NCBI GenBank assembly: GCA_033675265.1
Contig: JAUJYZ010001543.1
Span: forward strand, 228,501-292,500
Reading direction: 5' to 3'
DNA: 64,000 nt
Source: Actinostola sp. cb2023
Lineage: Eukaryota > Cnidaria > Anthozoa > Actiniaria > Actinostolidae
The notes below the pieces were generated by a model. The model did not search any database. It was not told the DNA's origin and saw only the letters and a list, made by a program, of their open reading frames with translations. The translations under genes and the position numbers were made by a program. The first letter of the stretch is position 1; every line of letters begins with the position of its first letter. Shown here in pieces: positions 1 through 11,475 of the stretch.

Positions 1-227
1 AACTTGGCAGTGAAATCACTCGCTACGCTCGTGATTCCACTTGAGTTTTGAACATTTTATGACGTCAAGTGTGCGTCAATAAGAGTACAGACAACTCAAA
101 TCCATCTTCAATTTGTTAATTGTATTGATGATGATGATGATAATGATGATGATAATGACTATAACACTGATGGTGGTGGTTGTGCATGTGACAGTAATGT
201 GATACAGCTGATGATGGTGATAGAAAC

Positions 228-346
228 AAAGCCAGAACCTTCTCCTCAATTATTGTAAGACCCTGAGTGCTGGTCCGACCAGGGACTGAACCCAGACCTC
301 CTGTACAACAGACTTATACTCAACCAACTGAGCCAAGCAGGCAGGT
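228..346 (-). mobile_element. tRNA-derived SINE fragment
   Basis: Read on the minus strand, this segment has an A-box-like TGGCTCAGTTGG (324-335) and a B-box-like GGTTCAGTCCC (282-292), spaced as in a tRNA internal promoter. A non-tRNA body follows, then a degenerate ATG/GAT microsatellite tail toward position 127. That order is typical of tRNA-derived SINEs. It lies in a Ku80 intron in the same orientation as the gene. The boundaries are approximate, and a decayed tRNA pseudogene is the alternative. Confidence 0.6.
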
Positions 347-403
347 AGTACATCATTGATGATGATAATGATGGTAATAATGATGATGACATCCTATAAT
401 TAC

Positions 404-3400
404 CTCACTGCTTTCGTCAAGTCCATGGCTGTTATCAAGTGATCAACGGCACTGAGTTGTTTATCTGCACATGAATGATGAACAGCGGTCAGTTTTCTTC
501 CATTTCTTTCATTCCCACTTTCCAATTACCCACCTGAAGGCTCTAGTTTCTTGTTCCCATTTAAAGATGAAAAATTGAATTGTCTGATGTCTTCAATGAA
601 CGGCAAAGCAGTGAATAATAAACACTGAAAGTAAAGCACAGAATATGGTACATTATAATTAATAATCATGATCATGATCATCACCATCAGAATGACAGAT
701 GATGATGATTGTATATTTTGCTGTGTTTGTTCACCCACTGTAAATAAAGATTATCATCATCATCATCATCATCATCGACATCATCATCGACATCATGATG
801 ATGATGATGAGCTGGACACTCTTAGGACCTGTTTTCAGTGTTTGATTCTGTGATAATACAGAACTTAGAGAAGCTTACAGTAGATGTCAGTATAAATGAG
901 TAGAGATTATTTTATAAACAGCTCTATTGATCTACAGAGCAGCATCATACCTCGTACTCTTTCTTAATGTGTGGTGAGAGGAAGCCTAGCTTGGGTGCAG
1001 CATTTTTTCGAAAGCAGTATCTCACTATGGCAACCGTCTCTGATTCATACATGGCATTTATGAATGACGACAGTGCTACACCTGCTGGCTGGAATACAAC
1101 ACAAAACAAGGTTCAATAAGGTATTAAATAAAAGAGAGGAGAGGAGAGGAGAGGAGAGGAGAGGAGAGGAGAGGAGAGGAGAGGAGAGGAGAGGAGAGGA
1201 GAGGAGAGGAGAGGAGAGGAGAGGAGAGGAGAGGAGAGGAGGAGAGGAGAGGAGAGGAGAGGAGGAGAGAGAGGAGGAGAGGAGAGGAGAGGAGAGGAGA
1301 GGAGAGGAGAGGAGAGGAGAGGAGAGGAGAGGAGAGGAGAGGAGAGGAGAGGAGAGGAGAGGAGAGGAGAGGAGAATAATTTATTACTCACTGCATCATC
1401 AGGTTGAGCTGTGAATGCTGTTACATTTTCTCCAATGAACTGATATCTTTTAACCTGGAACAGATGCAAATATTATGAATGAATGAATGAATGATTGAAT
1501 GAACAAACAAATGAATAAAAGAATGAAGTGTCTGAGTGAATATTGATGAAGATTAAAAACATGACGAACGAAAATGAAGCAATGAAAATGGAGAAATAAA
1601 ATGAATGACAAAATAAATGTGAATGAAGAATAATTGGATATGAATGAAATAATGGATGAATGAATGGATGAATAGATGAATGAATGGATGGATGGATAGA
1701 TGAATGAATTGATGAATGAATGGATGGATGAATGAATGGATGGATAGATGGATGAATTGATGAATGAATGGATGGATGAATGAATGGATGGATAGATGAA
1801 TGAATGAATGGATGGATAGATGAATGAATGAATGGATGGATGGATAGATGAATGAATTGATGAATGAATGGATGGATGAATGAATGGATGGATAGATGGA
1901 TGAATGGATGGATGGATGAATGAATGGATGGATAGATGAATGAATGAATGGATGGATAGATGAATGAATGAATGGATGGATAGATGAATGAATGGATGAA
2001 TGAATGGATGGATGAATGAATGGATGGATAGATGGATGAATGGATGAATGAATGGATGAATAGATGAATGAATGGATGGATGGATAGATGGATGAATGGA
2101 TGAATGAATGGATGGATGAATGAATGGATGAATGAATGGATGGATGAATGAATGGATGAATGGATGGATGAATGGATAGATGAATGAATGAATGGATGGA
2201 TAGATGAATGAATGGATGAATGAATGGATGGATGAATGAATGGATGGATAGATGGATGAATGGATGGATGGATGAATGAATGGATGGATAGATGAATGAA
2301 TGAATGGATGGATAGATGAATGAATGAATGGATGAATGAAAGAATTAATGGATGAATGAATGGATGGATGAATGAAAACTTACATTCTCAGTTGAAGTGA
2401 ATCCAAGTACAGACAAACATCTATCTGTCTCTAGTTTCATGCTGTCTTTATCAATCTTTGTTAACGGCACAATAGTTTTCCCATAGCGATACCCTGCAAT
2501 TATTACACCATAATACGGCACATTATCCCACTGTGTAGACCTCCCTTTTCTTAATAATAATAATAATAATAATATTTTATTTATATAGCGCACTCTCTAG
2601 AAATGCCCAAGTGCGCTTTACATATATATAATTCAAAAAATAATAATCCTCGTTACGTGAGCTTCATGATACACTAAAGAACAGAACTAGAGCCCTAGAG
2701 GCCCTAGGAGAACAACCAATGACGCACGGATGTATCTTCAAATTATAGGATGGCTATGCTGATATTTTTTTCATAAAGCCTCGCTGGCAGACAACTAGAA
2801 AAAAATATCAGCGTAGCCATCCCATAATTTTAAGTAGGTTTTTGATATATATATGTATTTTAGTGAAAAGGATCAGAATTTCTGCATATTGCTGTATAAA
2901 AAACAATAATAAATGCTAACTATGTAATAAAAAAATGTCAGAGCCTATATGAATAATAAAATATGAATAATATGCTAATTTAAAAAGATGTGTCTTGAGT
3001 TTCTGCTTAAAAATTACAACACTAGGACTACACTTAATGTCCATAGGTAGTTTGTTCCACATATTCTTCTGAAACAGATTCTTTCCCAGTTGCTTCCCGA
3101 AACCGCACATAAAAATCAACACTCTATGGGAGCATTTGCTCCCCCCTTCCCTTGCTCCTTTGCAAGAAACCTTGGGAATCTACTAACAAGGATATTGTTA
3201 GAGCCAGGACACTGGGAATATTACTCTGCTATTTCAATCTGTGTCCCAGCTATTTTAACTCAAATTCCAAGAAATGGCTGCCGATGTGGGCCCTTGCAAC
3301 TTAGAAATTTGTCCTATTTGTAAACGTAACAAAACCCCTACTACTAGAGAATCAGATTTCTCCCCCAAGGGTAGGAGGTATCTGTGCTTATCCTACCTTG

Positions 3401-6400
3401 TGCAATATCCTCTTTTTCTATCTCAGTCTGGTCCTCGTCATTAAGATGATAAGACCTTTCCATCTTCACGTCCATAGTTTCAGGGTTAGCCGATGCCTCA
3501 GACACTGCTGAAAGCTTCTTCCAAGAAGACAATTTTTCCTCTCTCACCTAAGAAATAAAATCTGTCAGTTTTGATTCTGACAATGTTATTCCATGCACAG
3601 AAGGACATCCCCACACCTCCTCACCACAATTAAGGTGATCCCATGGGGGGGGGGGGACGTGATGGAGAGGAGTGAAGGATGAGTGATTTTGGAATATCTA
3701 GGGGAGATTTTGCCGGTTTTTTTGGGGGGTGGGGGTAATTTGGGGGAGGTGGGGGTGGGGATATTGAACCATAACATCATTCCTGGTGGCCTCTTATTGT
3801 TCTTATGGTGAAATTAGTTTCTATTCAGTGGATAGTTTTTGTTTCACGGGTTTTACTGTTATCATCAGATATGTGTAGACAATACGGTATATAAATCATA
3901 CACAGGGGGCTTAGTACAAGCTGGCAACCAGTGGAATGCTGCCGTCTGACAAGATGAGAGTAGCTGCCTGTCTTGGCTATAAAATTTATGTCAACTACAA
4001 AATTGTTGCCACTGCACACATGTTTAGTTTTGAGCTGTCTGCATTATAGTCTACTAAGAACATGTAGCGTAGCCAATCAGATTGCAACATGTCTGTGAAA
4101 GCACCTGTTGGTTTCTCCTCATTGCAACATAGACTCACCCTGTTGTAACCACAGACGTTGATTTTCAACGATGTACCAATCTCCAGGGGTCCTCTAAACA
4201 CACTTGTCTGTTTGACCCGTCGGCATTCAAAGAAACTTAACATTGGAAGTACACGACTGAAAAGGGATTAAATTCAGCACCTGAAACATTGGTTATTGTA
4301 CATGTAATAATAGTACAGTGGAACCCTTTCAGCACCTGAAACATTGGTTATTGTACATGTAATAATAGTACAGTGGAACCCTGTTATCTCGAACTCCCAA
4401 GGGAATCAATAAATTGTTCGAGATAGCGGGAGTTCGAGATAACCAATAGTAATTGACTGGGAAAAAAATGACCCAAGGGAAATGGGATTGTGTTCGAGAT
4501 AGCGGGGGGTTCGAGATAACCGAGTTCGAGATAGTAGGGTTCTACTGTACTTTAATATTTATATAGCGTGTTTCCTCTTTTCGTAAGTAGTCCGACACCA
4601 TTGGGGCAAAGCATAGATGTCTGCTTATGGGAGGTCTCTGGTTATGGGAGGCATCTGGGTTTTTTTTCTGCTTAGGGGAGGTGTCTGCTTATGGGAGGTG
4701 TCTGCTTACAGGAGATGTCTGCTTATGGGAGGTGTCTGCTTACAGGAGATGTCTGTTTATAGGAAATGTCTGTTTGCATGAGGTGTCTGCTTACAGGAGA
4801 TGTCTGTTTACAGGAGGTGTCTGCTTACAGGAGATGTCTGCTTACGGGAGGTGTCTGCTTACAGGAGATGTCTGCTTATTTTATAGATATTAGTTTAATA
4901 TATATTTTTTTATTAGTAATATTGTTAAGCGCTATTGGTTTTTTAGAAGAAATAACGCTATATAAATAAAGATTATTATTATTATTATGGGAGGTGTCTG
5001 CTTACAGGAGATGTCTGTTTACAGGAGATGTCTGCTTACAGGAGGTGTCTGCTGACAGGAGATGTCTGTTTATAGGAGGTGTCTGCTTACAGGAGATGTC
5101 AGCATATGAGAGGTTCAACTATATAAACTTCCCTGGTCTCAGGCTCCAGACAATAATCTATTGTATTATTTTCTCTTTTCATAAATATTCATCATCATGA
5201 GATTGCCGAGAGGGCCATAACCCCAATAATTTTGATTTCAATATTTTCTTCTTCTTTAGTATTTAGAGTCTTTCTACATTTGACAAAACCTTACTTTACA
5301 AGTTTGAAGATTATCTCCACTGACAATATTTACCTGAATGAATAAGTTTGACCTTCAACAGCCTCCAGAACTTGTCTTGCGCAGTCCTCTCCTGCAATCT
5401 ATCAATCAATATTGATCAATCAATTACCAATGAACCATTCATAATGCATTTATATTTATTCCTATTTTCTCCCATTTATTAGCCTCCCCCCCCCAGATTT
5501 TTTTTGGGAGACGGACGGAACGAACACCTAAAAAGAACTGCGGGGAGGCTACCCATTTTTTTCTCTTCTAAAACTTGTTTTATGCACTCCTCTCCTGACA
5601 AAGGTTAATCAATGAACCACTCGATATCCATTCATCCATTCATTAACTTCCATACATCAGCTAAATCTTGTTCCCTTCCATCCACTTTTCTTTCCCAATT
5701 ATAATTGTTCTCACTTGCTGTGGAGTCTTTGGTTTTCTGTGCAGAGCTGTACCATTTCCATGTGATGTTGAAGGTTGACCTCTATCATTGCTATCTTCAT
5801 CACCATCACCATCATTGTCATCATCATCATCAAGCAAATCAGGACCTCTGTATGTTGCCAAGGAAAGTCATGTTAGGACCTCAAACTGATTATGTCAGAT
5901 GTCAGTCAAAGCTCTTATAGAGTCGTTTTCGTTTGAGTGGGTACCCTGTGGTGCCATGACACTCAAATGGCTTCCTTTCTGAACCAATCAAAAAGCGCAC
6001 AGATGCATCTCTTTTTTTTTTTTTTTTTTTTTTTCCATCTAACTTGCTTGATTGGTTTTAAAGCTACTTGAGTCGTCTACTTTTTAGGAAAAGCCTGAAC
6101 TCAAGAACATAATGACAATCCTATTGACAGCTACAATAGACAAGCAAACACCACATTCTTACACTAAGACAAACTGTGCTTCCATATCCTTGAGTCCATT
6201 GATAATGAGATCTAGTTGGTCTTTACCAAAAGGAGAACCAAGGTCAGTAAACAAGTAGATCTTCTTCTCACCCTTTTTGCCACTAGAGAAAACATCAACA
6301 AAAACAGTCAACTGTAGTCTTGCAAATACCACATTCTCAATATTGTGATCTATCGTTATTACAGACACAAACACAAAAACTTATTTAAAAAAAACTTGTT

Positions 6401-9400
6401 TGAAAAAAGAAAGAAAAACTTGTTTCAAATAAAAAAACTTGTTAGAAAAAAAGAAACAAAACTTGTTTGAAAAAAGAAACTTGTTTGAAGTAAAAATATT
6501 GTTTGAAAAAAGAAACAAAAAGAAAAGAAACTTGTTTGAAAAAAGAAAGAAAAACTTGTTTCAAATAAAAAAACTTGTTAGAAAAAAAGAAACAAAACTT
6601 GTTAAAAAAAGAAACTTGTTTGAAGTAAAAATATTGTTTGAAAAAAAAGAAAAAAAGAAAAGAAACTTGTTTGAAAAAAGAAAGAAAAACTTGTTTCAAA
6701 TAAGACACAAAACTTGTTAGAAAAAAAGAAACTTGTTTGAAAAAAGAAAAAAAAACTTGTTTCAAATAAGACACAAAACTTGTTAGAAAAAAGAAACTTG
6801 TTTGAAGTAAAAATCTTGTTTGAAAAAAAAGAAAAAAAAAAAAAAGAAACTTGTTTAAAAAAAAAACGTTTGAAAAAAGAAACTTGTTAGAAAAAAAAAC
6901 TTGTTTGAAAAAAAAAGAAACAAAAAAAAAAGAAACAAAAAAAAAAAAAAAACTTGTTTAAAAAAAAAACTTGTTTGAAAAAAGAAACTTGTTTGAAAAA
7001 AGAAACTTGTTTGAAAAAAGAAACTTGTTTGAAAAAAGAAACTTGTTTGAAAAAAGAAACTTGTTTGAAAAAAGAAACTTGTTTGAAAAAAGAAACTTGT
7101 TTGAAGTAAAAATCTTGTTTGAAAAAAAAGAAAAGAAACTTGTTTGAAAAAAGAAAAACTTGTTTCAAATAAAAAAAAATTGTTAGAAAAAAGAAACAAA
7201 ACTTGTTTGAAAAAAGAAACTTGTTTGAAGTAAAAATCTTGTTTGAAAAAAAAAGTAACTTGTTTGAAAAAAGAAACTTGTTTGAAGTAAAAATCTTGTT
7301 TGAAAAAAAAAGTAACTTGTTTGAAAAAAGAAACTTGTTTGAAATCTTTTTTCAATAATTTCAAAAAGAAATATTCACCTTGTTTTCTTTCTCAATAAAT
7401 CCATAGCAACTACAACAGCATCAATGACTGTAGAAGTTGTTAAGAAATTATTTTGACATCACATTACTAAATTTATTAGTAACGTATGCACTGAGCAATA
7501 TACTCATTCTGTAAAGAAGAACAATTTTACTCTACTGACTGTAACATATCAAGGATACAGTCTGTCTCTTGGCTCCCTGAAATGTATAACATCATTATGA
7601 ATATATGAATGCATCTTGTGTTGATTGTTGCAGATCAATAGAGCTTGTGTGAGCTACTGGTGATGAGTTTAACTGATTAAATAACATAATAGTCTGAGGT
7701 AGTAGGATTCTTCATTTTGAGTGTATACTGTGGCGAAGGATAAGGAGTTGGAAGTTCACAGCACACAGACTGGCATACTAAATGTGTATACACCTATTTC
7801 AAAAAATTATGTTGTGTATTATAGGTCATTCCAAGACCAAACTGCATTATGGTAACAGCTTTAATAGCCAAAAATGGCACTTTCTGTATGAAAGCTGTAT
7901 CAACAACAACAACAACAACAATAATTTTATTACCTAACGTTTTTTTCTTTTTTTACAATTATTATTTTTCAATTTAACTAAAATAAGGTAAATGTTACTC
8001 AGGGTAACTGATAAGCTAATCTGTAATATACAATAATGTATGATCATCATAACTATTTGAATTCAAACAGGTCAAGACAAATTTTAAATCAAATTTTCTC
8101 TGGCATCCACGACATTCAAGCTGATACCATAATGCAGTTCAGTCTTGGAATGACCTAATGTCTTCGACAACCTTTCTTGAATTTACATGTACGTGTATAT
8201 GTAGTCATGATTGAGTGACCTCACTCTGACAGATGTTAAGGGTTACGGCACTGATAATGGATACATACCTGGCGTAATGTCACCATGAATAAATCTTAGT
8301 AGTTCAAGATCAGGTAGAGCTAAGCCCCTAGCAACCGTGATGTTGTCATAACCACCATATTCTTCATGAAGATGGTTGTCAGTTCCTAACACAAGAAAAC
8401 GACAAAGGCGTCCAGCCAGAGATTTTCATCTAAGTTAAAACTTTGAGTAGGTGTATGGCACAGAGTTTCCAGGGAGTGTGGTTTGGCTAAGTCGATATCA
8501 ATGGTGATGACTGACAGAAAGTTACTAGTGAATGAGACCTCATACTAACTATACAGCTACAGTACCGCTCAAAAGCAACTTACCAGGTCTCGTATCATTT
8601 CTCGCGATACAAGTTTATCATCTCGCGATACGAGTTTATCGCATCGCGAGAGCGTGGTAAGTTACTTTTGATTAGTGCTGTATATATATAACAACTTTAT
8701 TGAAGTAAATAATACATATAAAATAATACTGTAGTAACCCAATAGACTTTGCTGAGTGCTGGATCATAGAGATATAGTAAAGAGTATACATAAGTTCTCC
8801 TACCATCAGTACCAAACAGAATCAAAGCAAACTCATCTTTTGCACTTGCAAACATCTAAAGTTTATAAAGAGTATTGTGCATGAACTTATTATACTTGAC
8901 TTGTCCCCAGTTGTCTCTTAGGGAATAAGAGGCTGGGAGTGGTGACTGGAAAGGGATGATGAGAATGAGATGATGTCGAAGATGATATATTTGTTACCAG
9001 TGCTTGAAGGTAGTTGGTTCGTCGGGTGGCCCATACCCATAGTTCACTTATGCAAGTGGGACCCGGGAAGGCAAGTACCCCCTCCAGGTATAAAGGTGGT
9101 TCTTTTGGGGCACACTTAAGTCTGACATAACCCACCCAAGTCAACATCTACATCTTACCTTTCGTTGAATGATCATATTTATAGCTTTGATTGACGTTTC
9201 TAATGGTGTCTCGTGTCCGGGGGGTGCCTGGGTCATGGACAAACCGACATCTAGAATAATGGCCACAGCGTCCTGAAATTTAACATAGGTAAGGTTTATT
9301 TGTACTTTATATAAGATAATTAAGCTACAAAATTGAGATTACTTTTGATTTACTGCAAATGCACAACCAACGTATTTGTCACTAGAATGTCATATTCCTC

Positions 9401-9659
9401 AGATATCTTGTGATTATATAAAACTTCGACTGGAACTCAAAGCTTTAAGCAACTTCACATTCACAGACGCTTCAGTTGTCAAATTCATACAGCTTTTATA
9501 ACGCAGTTTACGTTTTTCCGTGCCTTAAAAATCACAAATTATTATTGTGAACAGATCTTGAGTTCATTTATACCCTGTACAGTGCTTGTGTGTAAATGTA
9601 TCTTTGCTATCAGGGAACTATAACACATCTTTCCGATAAACTCTTACCTTGGCCGCCAT
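404..9659 (-). CDS. XRCC5: Ku80 (XRCC5), 5' part, exons 1-15
   Basis: Ku80 is the large subunit of the Ku heterodimer that binds DNA ends and recruits DNA-PKcs in non-homologous end joining; it is nuclear. Fifteen exons join in frame with GT/AG borders: 9648-9659 (ATG, MAAK), 9159-9272, 8804-8855, 8269-8385, 7379-7427, 6163-6282, 5715-5847, 5334-5398, 4139-4256, 3397-3547, 2384-2493, 1392-1454, 951-1088, 534-624 and 404-464. They give about 465 residues. The N-terminal vWA domain shows [22 protein letters not shown] and [18 protein letters not shown] lineage-specific acidic loop ([16 protein letters not shown]) sits where vertebrates have a Gly-rich loop. The beta-barrel core follows with [27 protein letters not shown] and [10 protein letters not shown]. 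Human Ku80 is 732 aa, so the last third (C-terminal arm and DNA-PKcs-binding end) lies beyond position 1. Exon 6 uses the stronger GTAAGA donor at 6162, because only that keeps frame with exon 7. No frame break was seen. Confidence 0.95.
751..812. repeat. (ATC)n microsatellite
   Basis: An interrupted ATC/GATG trinucleotide run in the Ku80 intron between exons 13 and 14. It has a short inverted component (CATCATCG against CGACATCATGATG). A His/Asp-rich open frame through it is only a translation of the repeat. Confidence 0.85.
1131..1376. repeat. (GAGAG)n homopurine tract
   Basis: About 246 bp of nearly perfect pentamer GAGAG with two small phase slips near 1240 and 1264. It starts about 15 bp downstream of the Ku80 exon 12 donor, so the transcript carries a long CU-rich tract right after the 5' splice site. 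Such mirror-symmetric purine tracts can form triplex DNA. Confidence 0.97.
1474..2374. repeat. (GAAT/GGAT)n tetranucleotide field
   Basis: About 900 bp of mixed GAATG, GGATG and AGATG units with longer higher-order blocks of roughly 40-80 bp. It fills the Ku80 intron between exons 11 and 12 and ends about 8 bp from the exon 11 donor at 2383. Confidence 0.95.
2546..2630. repeat. AAT run with 'TTATATAGCGC' dispersed repeat
   Basis: A short (AAT)n is followed by TTTATATAGCGCACT and, about 30 bp later, GTGCGCTTTACA. The same arrangement recurs at about 21985-22055 and 24385-24440, and a decayed version occurs near 4930-4990. This marks a dispersed element family rather than chance similarity. 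The element class is not identified. Confidence 0.6.
2736..2834. mobile_element. 99-bp palindromic MITE-like element
   Basis: Arms of about 36 bp (starting cttcaaattataggatgg and ending ccatcccataattttaag) are inverted complements around a roughly 25-bp loop. It lies in the Ku80 intron between exons 10 and 11. Confidence 0.65.
4273..4382. repeat. 55-bp direct duplication
   Basis: Two nearly identical 55-bp copies (4273-4327 and 4328-4382) sit just upstream of the Ku80 exon 9 acceptor. Each includes the first bases of the MITE terminus cagtggaaccct, so the duplication happened after the MITE inserted. Confidence 0.85.
4371..4547. mobile_element. 177-bp TA-flanked MITE (Tigger/pogo-like ends)
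   Basis: Terminal inverted repeats begin cagtggaaccctgttatctc and end in the inverse ...gggttctactg. Both sides are flanked by TA (4369-4370 and 4548-4549). Internal copies of 'gttcgagata' repeat the same motif. CAGT-start ends with a TA target duplication fit non-autonomous Tc1/mariner-pogo elements. Confidence 0.75.
4618..5105. repeat. 17-bp minisatellite, split by an insertion
   Basis: The unit aggagatgtctgcttac and its variants are repeated about 15 times in 4618-4880 and seven or eight times in 4987-5105. The gap (about 4880-4986) holds an AT-rich sequence ending in an ATT run, with the TATATAAATAAAG motif of the dispersed 'TATATAGCGC' family. The array was therefore interrupted after it formed. 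It lies in the Ku80 intron between exons 8 and 9. Confidence 0.85.
5918..6035. mobile_element. Truncated TAGAGTCG-family MITE plus poly-T
   Basis: The left end TAGAGTCGTTTTCGT matches the elements at 11100 and 13200. The inner sequence (cactcaaatggcttccttt) matches the 13200 copy. The right half is replaced by a pure T run at about 6010-6034. It lies in the Ku80 intron between exons 6 and 7. Confidence 0.65.
6385..7347. repeat. A-rich 'aaacttgtttgaaaaaag' array
   Basis: Almost 1 kb of a 16-18-bp unit (aaacttgtttgaaaaaag), with blocks containing ttgaagtaaaaat in a higher-order pattern. It fills the Ku80 intron between exons 5 and 6. Phe/Lys-rich open frames on both strands are by-products of the repeat. 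Confidence 0.95.
7822..8157. mobile_element. 336-bp inverted-repeat element
   Basis: Terminal inverted repeats of about 38 bp start taggtcattccaagaccaaa and end in its inverse ...tcttggaatgaccta. The core includes a short CAA run and a T-rich patch. No transposase is present. It lies in the Ku80 intron between exons 4 and 5. Confidence 0.75.
8560..8680. mobile_element. 121-bp MITE with TA duplication
   Basis: Ends cagtaccgctcaaaagcaac and ...ttttgattagtgctg are inverted and flanked by TA on both sides. The core repeats 'tctcgcgatac' three times. It resembles non-autonomous mariner/pogo elements and lies in the Ku80 intron between exons 3 and 4. Confidence 0.75.
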
Positions 9660-9700
9660 GTTGGAAGTTTGAATGTTACGTCACGTGGGCAAGATCGGAC
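9660..9700 (-). promoter_or_regulatory. Ku80 start-site region with E-box/CRE and YY1-like motifs
   Basis: Just upstream of the Ku80 ATG the minus strand reads CACGTGACGTAAC, an E-box overlapping a CRE-like site, and then AACATGGCGGCC across the start codon. AANATGGCGGC around an initiation site is a known YY1 arrangement in TATA-less metazoan genes. The function here is inferred from motifs only. Confidence 0.45.
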
Positions 9701-9860
9701 TTGTGAGTTTTCCCGCCATTTTTGAGTCACACAATATGTGTACATGTCTGTCACGCAATGGCAGAGTGGTTTATGGCGTTTATGGCTGTGTTCACACTGA
9801 GTGTTTCAACCGTGCATTTAAATATGGTATTGTTTTTTTCAAAGTGGTTTTGAGGCTGAT

Positions 9861-10112
9861 AAGAAAGGAAAGGAAGAAAAGAAGGAAGAACGGAAGAAAG
9901 GAAAAAGGAAGGAAGCAAGAAAGGAAGAGAGGAAGAAAGGAAGAAAGTAAAAAAGGAAGAAAGCAAGGAAGAAAGGAAGAAAGGAGAGAAAGGAAGAAAG
10001 GAAGGAAAGGAAAAAAGGAAGGAAAGAAGGAAGGAAGGGAGGAAGGAAAAATGGAAGAGAGGAAGGAAAAAAGGAAGGAAGGAAGGAAATAAGGAAGGAT
10101 GGAAGGAAGGGA
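9861..10112. repeat. (GGAAG/GAAA)n purine-rich array
   Basis: About 250 bp of imperfect GGAA/GAAG repeats in the spacer between Ku80 and FGF-A. Lys/Arg/Glu-rich and Phe/Leu/Ser-rich open frames here are not genes. Confidence 0.9.
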
Positions 10113-10918
10113 GTTACATGGGCTTCTCAAACGTACCGCAAAAGACAACCCTAAAAACAACACATTTATTCAACAATATCCATATTTATTTCAAAGCACA
10201 TCACAAAAATATAACTTAACTTAGCTGACATATTTTTGCCAGTATTGTGTACGGCATGAGCCAACCCAAATAGTGGAATCTATATACATTGTAACTACTG
10301 TGTAATCAATACGATTTCGATCAGTAAAATATATTCTTTCATAATATATATTTTACTTTTAACAATCATTTCTTTTAACAATACTTCTATGTACAATTTC
10401 AGCAAACTTTCAAAAACGAACGACCTGCGTGTAAAATGTACCCCGATTGATCACGTGACCAATGGTTCGAACGGACTTCTGGGTATTCTAATATAATTAT
10501 AGGTTCCAACGCAGGATTTGAACGAGTGACAATGCGACACAGTCGCTACATTTTATATTATAAATATGTCTTATTATCAGTTCGTTGAACAAAAATATAT
10601 ATGTTTGATATGGAAACTTTTTCGATTCCAGAGTCGATTGTTTTTAATCCAAATGTTACTCACTTTGCTATTTTAATCAGTTGTTTATTTCAAAATTTTG
10701 TGTCAAATGAGGTCCCCTCCCCTCACAAAGAAACTGGGTAGGCGAGGGATAGTTGAATCAATCCTCTCCCCCCCTCCCCCCAGTAGTATTCCAAACTCTT
10801 CTCAAGTCTGACAAAGAGAAGAATAGCAAAGTGAAGTATGGATGCTTGTCTCATTTTTTTTTCTGTCAAAGAAGGCACCGGCCTCCGTCAGTAAAATAAG
10901 ATTCTAGGCAAATTTTTT

Positions 10919-11012
10919 GGTAAACCGGAAGTATGATGTCCCGGAAAACCGGAAGCAGCATAATGTCCCGGAAAACCGGAAATAAAATGTCCCTGAAAAC
11001 CGGAAGTAAAAT
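10919..11012. repeat. Short tandem array with ETS-type sites
   Basis: Four units of roughly 24-30 bp, each with 'aaccggaa', mostly separated by 'atgtccc.gaa'. ACCGGAAGT is the textbook ETS-family core. The stretch from about 10113 to 11780 holds this array, a MITE and a 64-bp repeat, and no gene that I can see. Confidence 0.6.
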
Positions 11013-11099
11013 ATTACACGGACATTTGAATTCAAAGGCGCGGCCCGAGAAACATGAGGGTCAATTTTCAGGTAAATACTAGACAAAAAGGAACTGTAA

Positions 11100-11310
11100 T
11101 AGAGTCGTTTTCGTATGAGTGGGAAACCTACGGTACGGAGTTACGGTCACGGTACGGAATCGAAGACATTGTATTCAACCAATCACAGCGCGCGAAATCA
11201 TTTCTCAACCAATCAGAATGCTTGGATACTGCACGATGATGGCGCGATACGGTCACGGTACGGCACGATCCGTACCGTAGCTACTTCCCACTCATACGAA
11301 AACGACTCTA
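11100..11310. mobile_element. 211-bp TAGAGTCG-family MITE
   Basis: About 26-bp terminal inverted repeats, starting TAGAGTCGTTTTCGTATGAG. Subterminal 'acggtacgg' motifs are also inverted. It has no coding capacity. Relatives are at 5918, 13200 and 47149. Confidence 0.85.
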
Positions 11311-11475
11311 TAAATACTTAACATAAATACTGTAAACAATTGATAAACTAATAAATAACTTTAAATCGAACAAAGAAAAACGTATACTATATTATATATA
11401 TGATTCCTCAAAACCATGACCGAACAGAACATTTACCATCTATCTCTAGAACGCTGGGAATGATACTGGATTGGA

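Noticed and set aside
1064..1469. 116- and 118-codon frames rich in Glu/Arg or Ser/Pro/Leu
   Set aside because: Produced entirely by the GAGAG repeat; a true Ku80 exon (1392-1454) overlaps one edge but is read with splice borders.
9673..10163. 139- and 123-codon frames near the Ku80 start
   Set aside because: Mostly Lys/Arg/Glu or Phe/Leu/Ser runs from the GGAAG repeat.
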